DNA of 64,000 nt from Flammulina velutipes (lineage: Eukaryota > Basidiomycota > Agaricomycetes > Agaricales > Physalacriaceae): NCBI GenBank assembly GCA_011800155.1, contig CM022369.1, forward strand, positions 3,286,001 to 3,350,000. The letters are read 5' to 3'. Numbering within the stretch: position 1 is the first letter of the stretch; every line of letters starts with the position of its first letter. The notes under the pieces are model-generated. The model saw only the letters and a program-made list of their open reading frames with translations, was not told the DNA's origin and did not search any database. A program made the translations under genes and the position numbers. Shown in pieces: positions 47,451-58,244 of the stretch.

Positions 47451-48869
47451 TCATAGATCCCGGACAAGGAGAGAGATATATTCCGAATAATCATCGGGAT
47501 CTTTTCCAGAATCATGGATTTGGTATATCCTGCCTCGACGAGTAAGTCCTGAGGAGGGATAGAGCCCAAAAGTGAGCTCAGTGCTGAATGGGCGGAAGCA
47601 GCCGTCCGTTTAGAAGCCAGATCGTGAACAAGATCATCAATCTGTGGTATAGATGTCTGTAACGGCGAGATGGAGGATGAGAATAATGTAGAAGAATAGG
47701 TTTGAAAGAACCCTCACATTGATGAAAGAGAAATAGTAGCACAGAGACCATAGGTCAAAAAAGAACGGGTCGTATGGTTTTCGTTCTGCCATGACAGTGA
47801 AGTGAGGTCGCTTGTAGTATTCGACCTCCTCGAAAGGTGGCTCATAACACACGCAATCATCATATGGTGAGTCCTCTGGGAAACATTTGGACACTTCGAA
47901 ATCAATCATCCAGACTCGCGGTTTTCTTGAAGGAATCTTCCCGAGGAGAGCAGATTCCGGAATCCATTCGAGCATAAAGTTGCTGTAGAAGGCATCCTTG
48001 AATCATTCAGGTTATGAGTTTCGTTACGTCGAAGAGTCACTCACTAGATGCGCGACACGTTTATCGTGTATGAATGCCAAGGACTGAAGACACTGTCATT
48101 GGATATCGTGCGTAGAGAGATTATATACTTCGTACCTCTAACGTCTGAAGCAATATATCCATCAAGTTTCCCACCGAGTTCTTGTTCCAGTATGCCGAAG
48201 CTCCGAATACTTCGCTTAGGTTTACGCCACTCAGAGGAAAGAGACAGCATGGGAAGGACGCCATTGTCAGAGAACAATGCCGAAGGAGAAGTAGCCAGTC
48301 GGCGGAGCGCTTCAAGAAAATTCTTGCCGTCTTCACCCACAACGACTACGCGACACATTATGTTCTGCCCGCTCCCAGTGCGTAGCGGTCGGTTCACTGG
48401 CGTCTAGAAGTATACATCAGTGCTTCTGCTCCACCAGCACGCCCAAGCTTTCGTACAGTGCAGAAGTACTCTCGGTGGCGGAAGTGTGAGAGGGTGAGGG
48501 TGACCTTGTTATACGACGGTCCCACGAAGATGAATCCATTTGCATCCCTCTCCTGGCCAGGTTGAAGCTTGACTTTGACGAATGGCTCACCAACCCATTT
48601 CCACGATGTTAACCCGTAGCGTGCGAGCACAGGACCAACGCTATCCCATATCCTCTCTGCACTCCACATTTCATCGTAGTTCGCGCAACGCCAGTCCTCC
48701 AGTGTTTTGGGAAGCTGGGATATTTCTAGGCTTGGTGTCGGATGAATTAAAACATCTACCTTACCCTAGAGCGTAGTCGTCGATCCCGTAATTTGGGGTA
48801 AATGATGTATGAGACTGACAACAGCACTAGTGCGGATGCGTAGTAGAGTCTTGGAGTCACGAATGACAT
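47451..48869 (-). pseudogene. K2: kinase-fold paralog inactivated by deletion
   Basis: Exon layout as in K1: 48869-48765, 48714-48457, 48403-48136, 48083-48045, 47996-47718, 47656-47451. Exon 3 is 268 nt, not 300. A 32-bp segment coding QEIQWLDITF in the other copies is missing, which shifts the frame. A second one-base loss lies in the last exon after GYTK. All splice sites are still intact, and the promoter element is present as TCGGACCGCGATCCGTA at 48926-48942. Intron 1 has a GT donor (GTAAGG). Confidence 0.85.
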
Positions 48870-49440
48870 TGTATTTAGTTTGGAAAGTCCTGGTCGTGGT
48901 TGTAAGAAGAGATTATGTTCGGTTTTCGGACCGCGATCCGTATCCGCAACCGTCTTTCTGTCAGTGTGGGAGTTGACGTTGCATATTGAGCGCTTATTGA
49001 GCCACCCAGGAGTACGAAAGGTCTGAACGATTCTCAGATTTTTTTGCATCCCTCGAATCTCAAGCTGAAGCCTCTAGTCCGCATTAAGTTCCATCAGTCT
49101 CTGAGGCCCCGGGATGTACGCCAACCAAGCTGTAAATCTTTGTACATCTGTCATTTGAAGTTGAGATTGTACGAGAGAGCCTAGAAGATGAGGGTAATTC
49201 TACGCGTATTAGGCATATAAGCAACCTGTCAGCCTGGAGTGGTATGCTTGGATGATAAGGAAGGCTTCTGAATGTGCGTGACAGAATAAACGGAATGATA
49301 TTTAGACCAATAACTTAGGCACGTCAACGTTTGAGAATTCCACATTACTACCTCTATGGCCATCCGCGCCCTTGCGCCACACTTCGTGAGATGGCGCAGA
49401 GATGTCGACGGCCGTCGGCGGTGGTCCTCTGAGGACAGGG
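48870..49440. other. Intergenic, K2 promoter and K3 3' flank
   Basis: The K-type element at 48926-48942 lies 57 bp from the K2 ATG. No L gene is present here. The rest shows nothing recognised. Confidence 0.5.
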
Positions 49441-50942
49441 TCAGTATATGACGTGTGGGCAGATAAACTGTTTGAACTCACATGCTCGTACATCCGGGCG
49501 GACAAGGTGAGAAATATATTCAGGATAGTCATTAGGATCATCTCGTCCAGACTCGTGAACCTTGGTATACCCCGCCTCAACGAGTAAATCGTGGGGAGGA
49601 ATAGACCTTAGCAACGCGCCAAGTGCTTCATGGGCGGCCGCTGCTGTCCGCTTAGAGGCCAAATGGTGTATCAGAGCGTCAAGCTGCGGTATAGACGTCT
49701 AGAATGACAAGATGGATGAGGAGAACATCGCAGTATTGTGGAAGAACCCTCACATTGATAAATGAAAAGTAATAACACAAAGACCAAAGGTCGAAGAAGA
49801 ACGGATCATACGGTTTTTGTTCCACCATGGTATGGAAGTATGGTCGTCGGTAATATTCGATGTCCTCGAAAGGAGGTTGATAACACACGCAGTCGTTGTA
49901 TGGCGCCTCCTCCGGGAAACAAACGGCGACTTCAAAGTCGATCATCCAAACTCGCGGTTTTCTCGACGGAATCTTTCCGAGGAGGGCAGATTCTGGAACC
50001 CATTCAAGCAGAAAATTGTTATAAAACGCGTCCTTGAATGCATCGATCAGTCAGGCCACAGGTCGCCTCCTGGGGTTTCACTTACTCTATGAGTAACGCG
50101 TTTCTCGTGTATAAATGCCAATGACTACAAACCATGTCAATGAATATCGCGCGCGCGCTAGGAAGAGCGTACCTCCAATGCCTGGAGCAATATATCCATC
50201 AAGTCTCCCACCGAGTTCTTGTTCCAGTATGCGGTACCCCCGAACACTTCACTTAGGTTTATGCCGCTCATAGGAAACAGACAAAAGGTGATGTCGAGCC
50301 ATTGAATCTCCTGCAGCATGGGAAGAACGCCACTGTCGGAGAACAATGTTGAAGGAGATGTCGCCAATCGCCGGAGCGCTTTCAGATAGTTGTTGCCGTC
50401 TTTACCAATGACGACTATGCGACACATAACATCTCTGCCGTCATCAGTACGTAGCGGTCGGTTCACTGGGGTCTATAGGCAGATGTCAGTGACTTCGTTC
50501 CCACAAGCATGCGCGACTTAGCGTACCGCACAGTGGTACGTCCGGCGGGAGTCAGAGAGGGTGACCTTATTGTACGACGGTCCGACAAAGATGTATCCGT
50601 TTGCGTCTCTATCTTCGCCAGGTCGAAGCCTCAGCATGGCGAATGGATCGCCTAACCATTTCCATGACGTTAACCTGTGCCGTGCTAGCATAGGACCAAG
50701 AAGATCCCATATCTTTTCTCCATTCCATATTTCATCTTCGTAGTAGTTCGCGCAGCGCCAGTCATTCAATGTTTCTGGAAGCTGGGAATACTTATGTTCA
50801 GACTTCAAGTTGGTATCGGTTAACATTGAAGATCCACCTTAGAGCGTAGCCGCCGATCTCGTATTTTGGGGTATATGAGGTATGAGACTGACAGCAGCAC
50901 TAATGCGGATGCGTAGTAGAGTCGCGGCGTCACGAATGACAT
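49441..50942 (-). CDS. K3: kinase-fold paralog with longer C-terminus
   Basis: Exons on the minus strand: 50942-50838, 50781-50527, 50472-50173, 50124-50086, 50032-49754, 49698-49441, all phase 0, about 411 residues. The catalytic loop reads RVTHRDAFYNNF, nearer the classical HRD than K1. The DFE Asp is kept (VWMIDFEVAVCF). The usual stop after the LVR-D end is absent, so the frame runs on for about 16 residues (CEFKQFICPHVIY); alternatively a splice near 49490-49500 restores a short end. Intron 1 has a GT donor (GTGGAT). The promoter element is 41 bp from the ATG rather than 57. No divergent L partner. Confidence 0.8.
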
Positions 50943-51297
50943 TGGACTCAATCCTAAGTATATGGTGGTTGGAAGATGGTTCTCGGACCGTGATCCGGGC
51001 CCACACGCAGTTATCGTACGCCTTTTTCTTCTTTACTTCTAAGTCACAGTGGCTGTCGTTCGTAGGGCTGGCACGAGTAATTCGCACAGCCCGGGTTGTG
51101 GTTACACAAGATTCCGCGCGAACGAGATAGCATCTGCGAGAGCTGGACAGGATACGTTACAAGTAACTCAGAACACCGAGCTCTTGGGGAATAATGCATT
51201 GCATATGTCGTAAAAGATCCTAAGAGATAATTGTACATTTGACTGGTGCAGATCACACCACCTTAACTGCCAACAATAGAAGAATAAAACATCCACT
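50943..51297. other. Intergenic holding a small degenerate copy of RSP5 sequence
   Basis: The K element lies at 50983-50999. About 51060-51150 resembles RSP5 exon 4 and its flanking introns at about 43700-43785 (shared GAGTAATTCGCA, GCCCGG, GGTTACACA and CGCGAACGAGATAGCATCTG). Confidence 0.5.
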
Positions 51298-52652
51298 TCA
51301 TCCACAGCAACAACTTCTCTTCTCAGTCTCCTCCACCACCGGCTCAGGTATTTTCTCTTCCTCCAGAACAAGTGGTTTTTCCATCGTGTGCTTCTCACAG
51401 CACCCATCACATGCCTTGCCACAACCACATCGACCGCCTGGACAACCACATTGTCCTCCACAGCAGTCAAGCTTCGGCAGATTCACAGGCTCAGTAGCCC
51501 TAGAGGCACCAATCTTGGGTGGTTCAGGAAGGCGAGCAGCGAGCGTATAGAAATCTCGAAGCAGCCCGGTCGACGCTGTAGGAAGCTCGACGCCCATCTG
51601 GTTATCGACACACGACCGGCAGGAACCATCGGTGCAATTCCCATGTTCCGCCGATGCGTGCTCTGGCCCACGATGGTCTACACATCCCGGGCAGCTACAT
51701 TGCAGGCCGCAGGTACATCCTGAGCCCGCGATGGAGGTGATTTCGCTAATGGACGGCATGGTGCCGAAGATCGGTACTTCGTCGACACCTTGGAATTCTG
51801 AGATGTGGATGGGGGGAAGCTCGACGCGGGGCGGCTCGGGGGGAGGGTGCGTGTGTTTGCGACGTTTGCGGTTGGGGCTGTTTGGACGGGCTATTAATCT
51901 TGGTTTGGGAGGGAGTGTTTTGCGCCTGGGAGGTTCTGGTGTTGCTGAGGCCGCTGAAGAGGATGGGGAGCCCCGTTCAAAGAGTTCAGCAGCTTGGGCG
52001 AGCGCTGTTAGACCACTGCAGTTATCGTCGTTCGAGGGAGTTATGTTGTCGTCCTTCATCCCTAATAGGCATTTGCATCGTCGAGAATTCTTGCATTTAC
52101 AAGGGTTCAAAAGCGAGTCGACTGCAGATAATTAGACACACGTTCAGCACCCAAATACCAGACTCACCTAGCTGACGTGTATCTGCAGGCTTTGAGATGT
52201 TCGATGCAGCCTCCAGTATATCCTTGATGCCATTAGGAAGAGCCGGGGTGATGGGAATAAAACGTTTTCCTGGACGTAGATCAGGATTCATCCAGGCGAT
52301 GATACTGAGAAACGCACCTTTTGAAGAGCCCGTCGCAGGCGCTTGGCTTGACGTCCCTTCACCAGAATCGTTGCATGTACATTTTGAATGCACCTTCCGC
52401 GACTGACGCAACTGTCGGCACTTCTCGCACTGCGAGACTGGCCGTCCCTTCTTCTTGATTTCAAATAGAGGCCTCTCGGAGTGGTGACAGGATGATGAAC
52501 GATGGCCTTTAATGCATGATTCGCTGCCAGATGTAAGATAACACGGCAGCGAGGAAGGGGAAATTTACCAGGCGAATTTCTTGCTGTTCACGAAGACCTA
52601 TGACATTGACGTTAGTTCAATACAAGAGAAAGAGCTTTACAAGACATGCCAT
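51298..52652 (-). CDS. Copper-fist transcription factor (Ace1/Mac1/Cuf1 type)
   Basis: Copper-responsive DNA-binding regulator of metal uptake or detoxification genes. Exons on the minus strand: 52652-52650 (ATG only), 52597-52569, 52523-52168, 52121-51298, about 403 residues. The N-terminus MVFVNSKKFACESCIKGHRS followed by RPLFEIKKKGRP is the copper fist with its Zn-binding Cys and the GRP minor-groove motif. Two Cys clusters follow (GCTCGLQCSCPGC; CCGGQCGCPGGRCGCGKACD), suited to Cu(I) binding. The start as given uses a 52-nt intron with a GC donor (GCATGT) right after ATG. A 43-nt GT intron would give MACLVFVN instead. It lies inside the K array. Confidence 0.9.
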
Positions 52653-53064
52653 GGCTCGTCTTGCATAAAAGATGCAGACTCTTGTGGCTAAGACCAAGAG
52701 CGGCTCGGCCCTTTTAGTCCAATTAGGTACGGCCGTATGCCGGTGTGCCGGTGGCGCTCGATTAATTCAAGCTCGAAGTGAGCATTTCTCACGCGAAAAG
52801 GGTAAATGCCTTTCAGGAGCACTTCTCCCAAATGAGGATGGTGTGCATGTCATGTCATTGATCACTAAACTGATGTGGCGTTACACGTTCTCTATTGTTC
52901 TACTTAATCTCCAAGTACAATTTAGTGGATATGTCTGATCAGTAATATATATGTTGGGCACATGAGATGTTAAGCATTAATATCTTAGGATGTCTTTCTT
53001 GGCAGTGAACCAGTATAGTAGTACAGCCGTGTTTATGTGGCGGGGGAAATTGAGACACAACTCT
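52653..53064. other. Intergenic
   Basis: Promoter side of the copper-fist gene and 3' flank of L2. A short plus-strand ORF at 52672-52938 is not supported. The part near 53030-53064 resembles the 3' flank of L4. Confidence 0.4.
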
Positions 53065-53546
53065 CTAGTAGCCAGAGCGTGGCGGAGAGGCGTAGGTCAC
53101 CGGATTCCTGGAAAAGGATTCCATGTCGTCTTAGTGACTTGATGAATGGAAAGAAATGAAACTGACTCTGTCTGGATCAACGACACCAACGGTACCGCTA
53201 ATATCTCCCCATTGCCAAAGCGAAGACGAAGAAGAAGCTAAAGCTCGGTGAGGGAGAGAGTTCTCGCAGAAATATATAAAGAATTACAGCATGGTCCACA
53301 GTGGTATGGCGCGGCGCTTTCCCGCCCCTTGCATGACCACTACTTTCGATGAGACCCATAAACTTGCCAACGTAGACACCGGTGTTGTGGTTAAAAATCC
53401 ACTTACCCTGAATATGGTATGAGAAATGCTTGGAAAAGATACGCTGAACAACACCCACGTTGTACGTAGACGATCGCACCTGTAATATGTAGGAGAGCAG
53501 TAGATGAGACCTTGGTTAGCAGCCAGAGCTGTGCACTCACAGACAT
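53065..53546 (-). pseudogene. L2: L-family gene with a frameshift
   Basis: Exon layout on the minus strand as in L3: exon 1 ATG TCT at 53546-53541, a 21-nt exon 2, exon 3 with NTGVYVGKFMGLIESSGHAR, and the last exon from 53107 to the stop at 53065 (ending YASPPRSGY). Between DHAV and LLLRLRFGNGE the sequence is one base shorter than in L3, which breaks the frame. An unrecognised intron could rescue it, but none fits. Divergent from K4. Confidence 0.65.
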
Positions 53547-53928
53547 GGCTACTTGAACAGAGAGGATCGAGGGAGGTGATGGTCGTGAAATGTAAGTGTA
53601 GACATGGAATTTTTCAAGTGCTGTACAGTCTTTTATACTAACGTGTGGCTCAATGATTCCCACGGAAGACCACAGGGCCATGGTAGATATTTTGAACTCC
53701 GAAGGATAAGCGCCCTACGCGTGAGGCATATTGCGAGAAAGACAAGTTACAGCTCTCGAGTTGGCTTACAAGTCGGAAAATCCAGGGAAAAGCCTCAGAA
53801 CTTGGGCGTATTGTCGCTAGGTCTGTCCGTGGGAAAATGCAAGAGGTTGTGGTTATCCGGATCACGGTCCGACAAACAAACGATAGCTCTGTTTCCAACC
53901 ACGACCTGCACTTTACACACTGAGCGCA
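53547..53928. promoter_or_regulatory. Divergent L2-K4 promoter
   Basis: 382 bp between start codons. The K element TCCGGATCACGGTCCGA is at 53856-53872, 57 bp from the K4 ATG. On the L side TATAAAAG is at 53637-53630, with the shared CCGTGGGAATCATTGAGCC block before it. Confidence 0.7.
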
Positions 53929-55370
53929 ATGTCATTGGTGACACCGCGTCTCTACTACGCCTCCGCTTTGATTCTGCTTTCTGTCTCATACGTCGTATAC
54001 CCAAAACTACGTGACCGACGACTGCGTTCTCGGGCAAGTCCAGAGGATACGTTCGATCACCCCCACGTGATTCTAAATCTTCTCCAGCTGCCTAAAACAT
54101 TGGAGGACTGGCGCTACGCGAACTCGGATGAAATGTGGAGCGGAGAAAAGATATGGGATCTTCTGAGTCCTGTGCTCATGCGCCACCAATTGACATCCTG
54201 GACATGGTTAGGCGAGCCATTCGCCATGCTGGAGCTTCGACCTGGCCAAGAGAGGGACGCCAACGGGTTCAATTTTGTGGGGCCATCGTATAACCAGGTC
54301 ACCATCTCCGAAACCCGACATCGGACATACTTCTGCGCGGTACGCAGCGTGCTTGTGGGAACACAGTCACTCATATATGCCCATAGACACCAGTGAACCG
54401 ACCTCTTCGCACTGGCAGTGGTAAAAGTGTTATGTGTCGCGTAGTCGTCATTGGTAATCACGGCAAGAATTATCTTGAAGCGCTGCACAGACTCGCTACA
54501 TCTCCTTCAACATTGTTCTCCGACAGTGGCGTTCTTCCCATGCTGAAGGAAATCCAATGGCTCGATATTACCTTTTGCTTGTTTCCGCTAGGTGGCGTAA
54601 ATCTGAGCGAAGTGTTCGGGGATACCGCAGATTGGAATAAGAATTCGGTGGGAGACTTGATGGATATCTTGCTCCAAGCATTGGAGGTACGTTCTCCCTA
54701 GTGCGCGCACGATACTCATTGACATGGTTTGTAGTCATTGGCATTTATACACGAGAAACGCGTTACTCATAGAGTAAGCGAAACCCCAGGAGGCGACCTG
54801 TGGCATGACTGATTGATGCATTCAAGGACGCGTTTTATAACAATTTTCTGCTTGAATGGGTTCCAGAATCTGCCCTCCTCGGAAAGATTCCCTCGAGAAA
54901 ACCCCGAGTGTGGCTGATCGACTTTGAAGTCGCCATTTGTTTCCCAGAAGACACCCCATACAATGACTGTGTATGTTATCAACCACCTTTCGAGGACATT
55001 GAATGCTACCGACGACCGTACTTTCATGCCATGGTGGAGCAAAAGCCATACGATCCGTTCTTCTTTGACCTGTGGTCTTTATGCTATTATTTCTCATTCA
55101 TAAATGTGAGGTTTCCTTTGAAACATCCCTGTGACAAGCTCATCCATTTCGTTTTAGACGTCTATACCGCAGCTTGACACTTTGGTTCATGACCTAGCGT
55201 CTAAACGAACAGCAGTAGCTGCCCATGCAGCACTTAGCTCGCTGATAGCGTCTATTCCTCCTCACGATTTACTCGTCCAAGCGGGGTATACTAGGCTCGA
55301 AGATTCTGGAAGAGATGATCCCAACGACTATCCGGACCATATTTCTCACCTTGTTCGACGGGATCTATAA
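53929..55370 (+). CDS. K4: kinase-fold paralog, intact
   Basis: Exons 53929-54033, 54088-54339, 54387-54686, 54735-54773, 54827-55105, 55158-55370, all phase 0, 395 residues. The N-terminal anchor is YYASALILLSVSYVVYP. The catalytic loop reads RVTHRDAFYNNF and is split by intron 4 right after HR. The metal-binding Asp is in VWLIDFEVAICF, and the helix-F motif is DLWSLCYYFSF. Intron 1 has a GC donor (GCAAGT at 54034). L2 lies head-to-head upstream and K5 follows in tandem. Confidence 0.87.
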
Positions 55371-55741
55371 GCGTGTAAGTTCAGATGACCTATCTTCCTA
55401 TACGTGATATGAACCCTCTTCTACTTAGATTACATATGCCGTTAACAGATTTTGTCTGTCATCTTGCACTGCGTGACACAGTGTGGCGTGTAGACAATGG
55501 GGCGCAGGACGTCTCATACTCTTTTCAATATTTGATGTACTATATCTAAGGCTTCTTTGAATACAATTAGCCAAACTGCGGCTATGTGCCAGGAAAAACC
55601 AATAGTCGATGCTCGTTTTCAACTCATTTCCTTCATTCCAAACCGTGGGAAGATCCTGTATTAGTGAATCCGGATCACGGTCCGACAACCAAACCAAATC
55701 CCTCTTTCCAACCACGATCAGTGCTTCGCAAACTAAGCGCA
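55371..55741. promoter_or_regulatory. K5 promoter
   Basis: Element TCCGGATCACGGTCCGA at 55669-55685, exactly 57 bp before the K5 ATG. No L gene is present. Confidence 0.55.
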
Positions 55742-57178
55742 ATGCCATTCGTGACGCCACGACTCTACTATGCATCCGCGCTAGTGCTGCTATCAGTCTC
55801 GTATATCATATACCCTAAATTACGGGATCGACGCCTCCGTTCTCGGGCAAGTACAGAGGACACACCCGGGCGAGTCTAAACATATTCTAGCTTCCTAAAA
55901 CATTGGAGGACTGGCGTTACGCGAACCACGATGAAATATGGCGTGCAGAAAAGATATGGGATAGCCTTGGTCCTGTGCTCGCTCGCTACCAATTAACATC
56001 CTGGAAATGGGTGGGAGCACCATTCGCCGAAGTGAAGCTTCAACCTGACCAGGAGAGGGACGCAAACGGATTCATTTTTGTTGGACCCTCGTATAACAAG
56101 GTCAACCTTACCCTCTCTCACTCCCGCAACCGACAATACTTTTGTGTGGTACGCAGGCCGCATGTACTCGGGAGAATAAAGGCACTCATACATTCATGTG
56201 CTAGACACCAGTGAACCGACCGCTACGCACTGCCAGCGGGCAGAACGTTATGTGTCGCGTAGTCGTCATTGGTAACGACGGCAAGAATTATCTTGAAGCG
56301 CTGCGCAGACTCGCTACTTCTCCTTCAACATTGTTCTCCGATAGTGGTGTTCTTCCCATGCTGCAGGAGATTCAATGGCTCGATATCACCTTTTGTCTCT
56401 TTCCTCTAAGTGGCGTAAATCTGAGCGAAGTCTTCGGGGATTGTGCATACTGGAATAAAAACTCGGTGGGAGACTTGATGGATATCTTGCTCCAGGCATT
56501 GGAGGTACGAAAGATATCTCCTCCGTACCGCACGCGCCTGGCTTACTGATAACGAGTCTAGTCTTTGGCCTTCATACACGAGAAACGCGTCGCGCATCTA
56601 GTGAGTGACTCCCCGACGGAACGAACTCATAACCTGAATGATTCAAGGATGCCTTCTACAGCAACTTTATGCTCGAATGGGTTCCGGAATCTGCTCTCCT
56701 CGGAAAGATTCCGTCAAGAAAACCTCGAGTCTGGATGATTGATTTTGAAGTGTCCAAATGTTTCCCAGAGGACACACCATACGATGAATGTGTGTGTTAT
56801 GAACCACCTTTCGAGGCCGAAAACTGCCGACGACCATACTTCACTGTCATGGCAGAACGAAAGCCGTTCAATCCATTCTTCTTCGACTTGTGGTCTTTAT
56901 GCTACTACTTTTCTTTCGTGGAGGTAAGTTTTAGAAGCAGCTACTGGATGTTCCGCTCAACAATTTAGACATCTATACCGCAGCTTGATGCTCTGGTTCG
57001 TGACTTGGCCTCCAAGAGGACGGCAGCGTCTGCCCATGCAGCATTGAGCTCGCTTGTTGGGTCTATCCCTCCCCTGGAATTGCTCAACGAGGCGGGGTAT
57101 ACCAAAGTCGAAGGCTCTGGCAGAGAAGATCCCGACAATTATCCGGAATACATTTCTCTCCTTGTCCGGGATCCATGA
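55742..57178 (+). CDS. K5: kinase-fold paralog, intact
   Basis: Exons 55742-55846, 55891-56148, 56205-56504, 56562-56600, 56648-56923, 56969-57178, all phase 0, 395 residues. Anchor YYASALVLLSVSYIIYP, catalytic loop RVAHLDAFYSNF, DFE in VWMIDFEVSKCF and helix-F FFFDLWSLCYYF. Intron 1 has a GC donor (GCAAGT at 55847). The 3' flank continues into a lipocalin-like gene, and this whole stretch is mirrored by K6 and a lipocalin fragment on the minus strand. Confidence 0.87.
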
Positions 57179-57526
57179 GCAGGCGAGTGCAGTCTATGTG
57201 TCGAGCTAGATATGTTAAGTAAGCTGACCTTCCTTCATCCAGTCCGCCAGTGCACTGTCGATATGTCAATATGTTATGCTTCATTTCGCTTTGCTTATTT
57301 AATGGGCGCGCTGGACACGAATTGTCCCCAGCGAAGGTCCTACTATTACTATGAAATGTCGCTAAGTCCTTGCTGTCATTTTCAATACCATTCCGCACTA
57401 CTGTCAAGCAAACTCGACGGCCTGTTATTCAAGCAATTTGTGAATGTTGACATGGACATCTTGCTTGCGCTCGTTTTTATACTTAATAAAACAAACGCCC
57501 TCAATATTCTCTCTACCTTTTGCGCC
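57179..57526. other. Spacer between K5 and the lipocalin-like gene, arm of an inverted repeat
   Basis: About 57179-57420 is homologous in inverted orientation to about 58640-58875 (for example GCTGGACACGAATTGTCCC occurs in both). The ORF running through it is a repeat shadow, not a gene. Confidence 0.6.
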
Positions 57527-58244
57527 ATGTCCGTCCCTCAAGAGTTCAACATCTCGAACCTCAGTGGAGTTTTCACCATGGTAGGCATCTCTACCTATGA
57601 CGAACTTGCTTCACCTCATCTCTGTTTCCAGAACAAGTCACTCAGTGACTCTGCCGACGAAATGCTTCGTCTTCAGGGCATCAGCTGGCTCAAGCGACGT
57701 GGTATCGGCCTGGCCACCGTCACGTTGAGCATCAACCACTACAAAGACAAGGACGGCGTTGAACACATCGACATCAACCAGACCCTCACCGGAGGCATCC
57801 CCGGAACGACCGAGCTCCGAACGTTGAATTGGGAAGAGCGACACAGTAAAGACCATATCTTCGGCGCGGTAATCGCGAAGGCAAGAAGGGTCAGAGCAGG
57901 CGAGCTTGACGTGGAATGGCTCAAGAAGGGCTGGACTGAAGATACTTATGAGCATGGATTAATCCAAACGTGCGCTGAGAGCGACACTGGTAAAAGTGGG
58001 ATTGCATGGAAGTCTAATCAGGTCTGTCTGTCCGGGTTGGAGTCAGTTCAATCGATGTTTAATTGGGACGGTAGATATGGGGCATCGAGATGGTCAAAGC
58101 AGAAAGGCGCTACGTCCGACGTGTCAGGTTTATTGGCCCAGGCGGCGAAGACATTCAAGCCAAACTTGTCTATGACTACAGTGTGTGCATATTTCATCCA
58201 GATATCCCGGTCTGACAGTGGTTATAGATGGCCCAAATAAATGA
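57527..58244 (+). CDS. Lipocalin-like unknown protein
   Basis: Four exons, 57527-57580, 57632-58021, 58075-58180 and 58219-58244, give 191 residues starting MSVPQEFNISNLSGVFTM. The pattern (a small N-terminal strand, LQGISWLKRRGIGLATVTLS, HIDINQTLTGGIPGTTE, NWEERHSKDHIFG, YVRRVRFIGPGGED, KLVYDYMVIDG) is that of a beta-barrel protein common in Agaricomycetes, which I recall as lipocalin-like. The uninterrupted ORF here hides three introns: the introns remove VGISTYDELASPHLCFQ and restore IWGIEMVKAERR. Function unknown. Confidence 0.72.

Noticed and set aside
57212..57526. N-terminal part of a long ORF running into the lipocalin-like gene
   Set aside because: This part is the inverted-repeat spacer also present without coding context at 58640-58875; the family start is the ATG at 57527.
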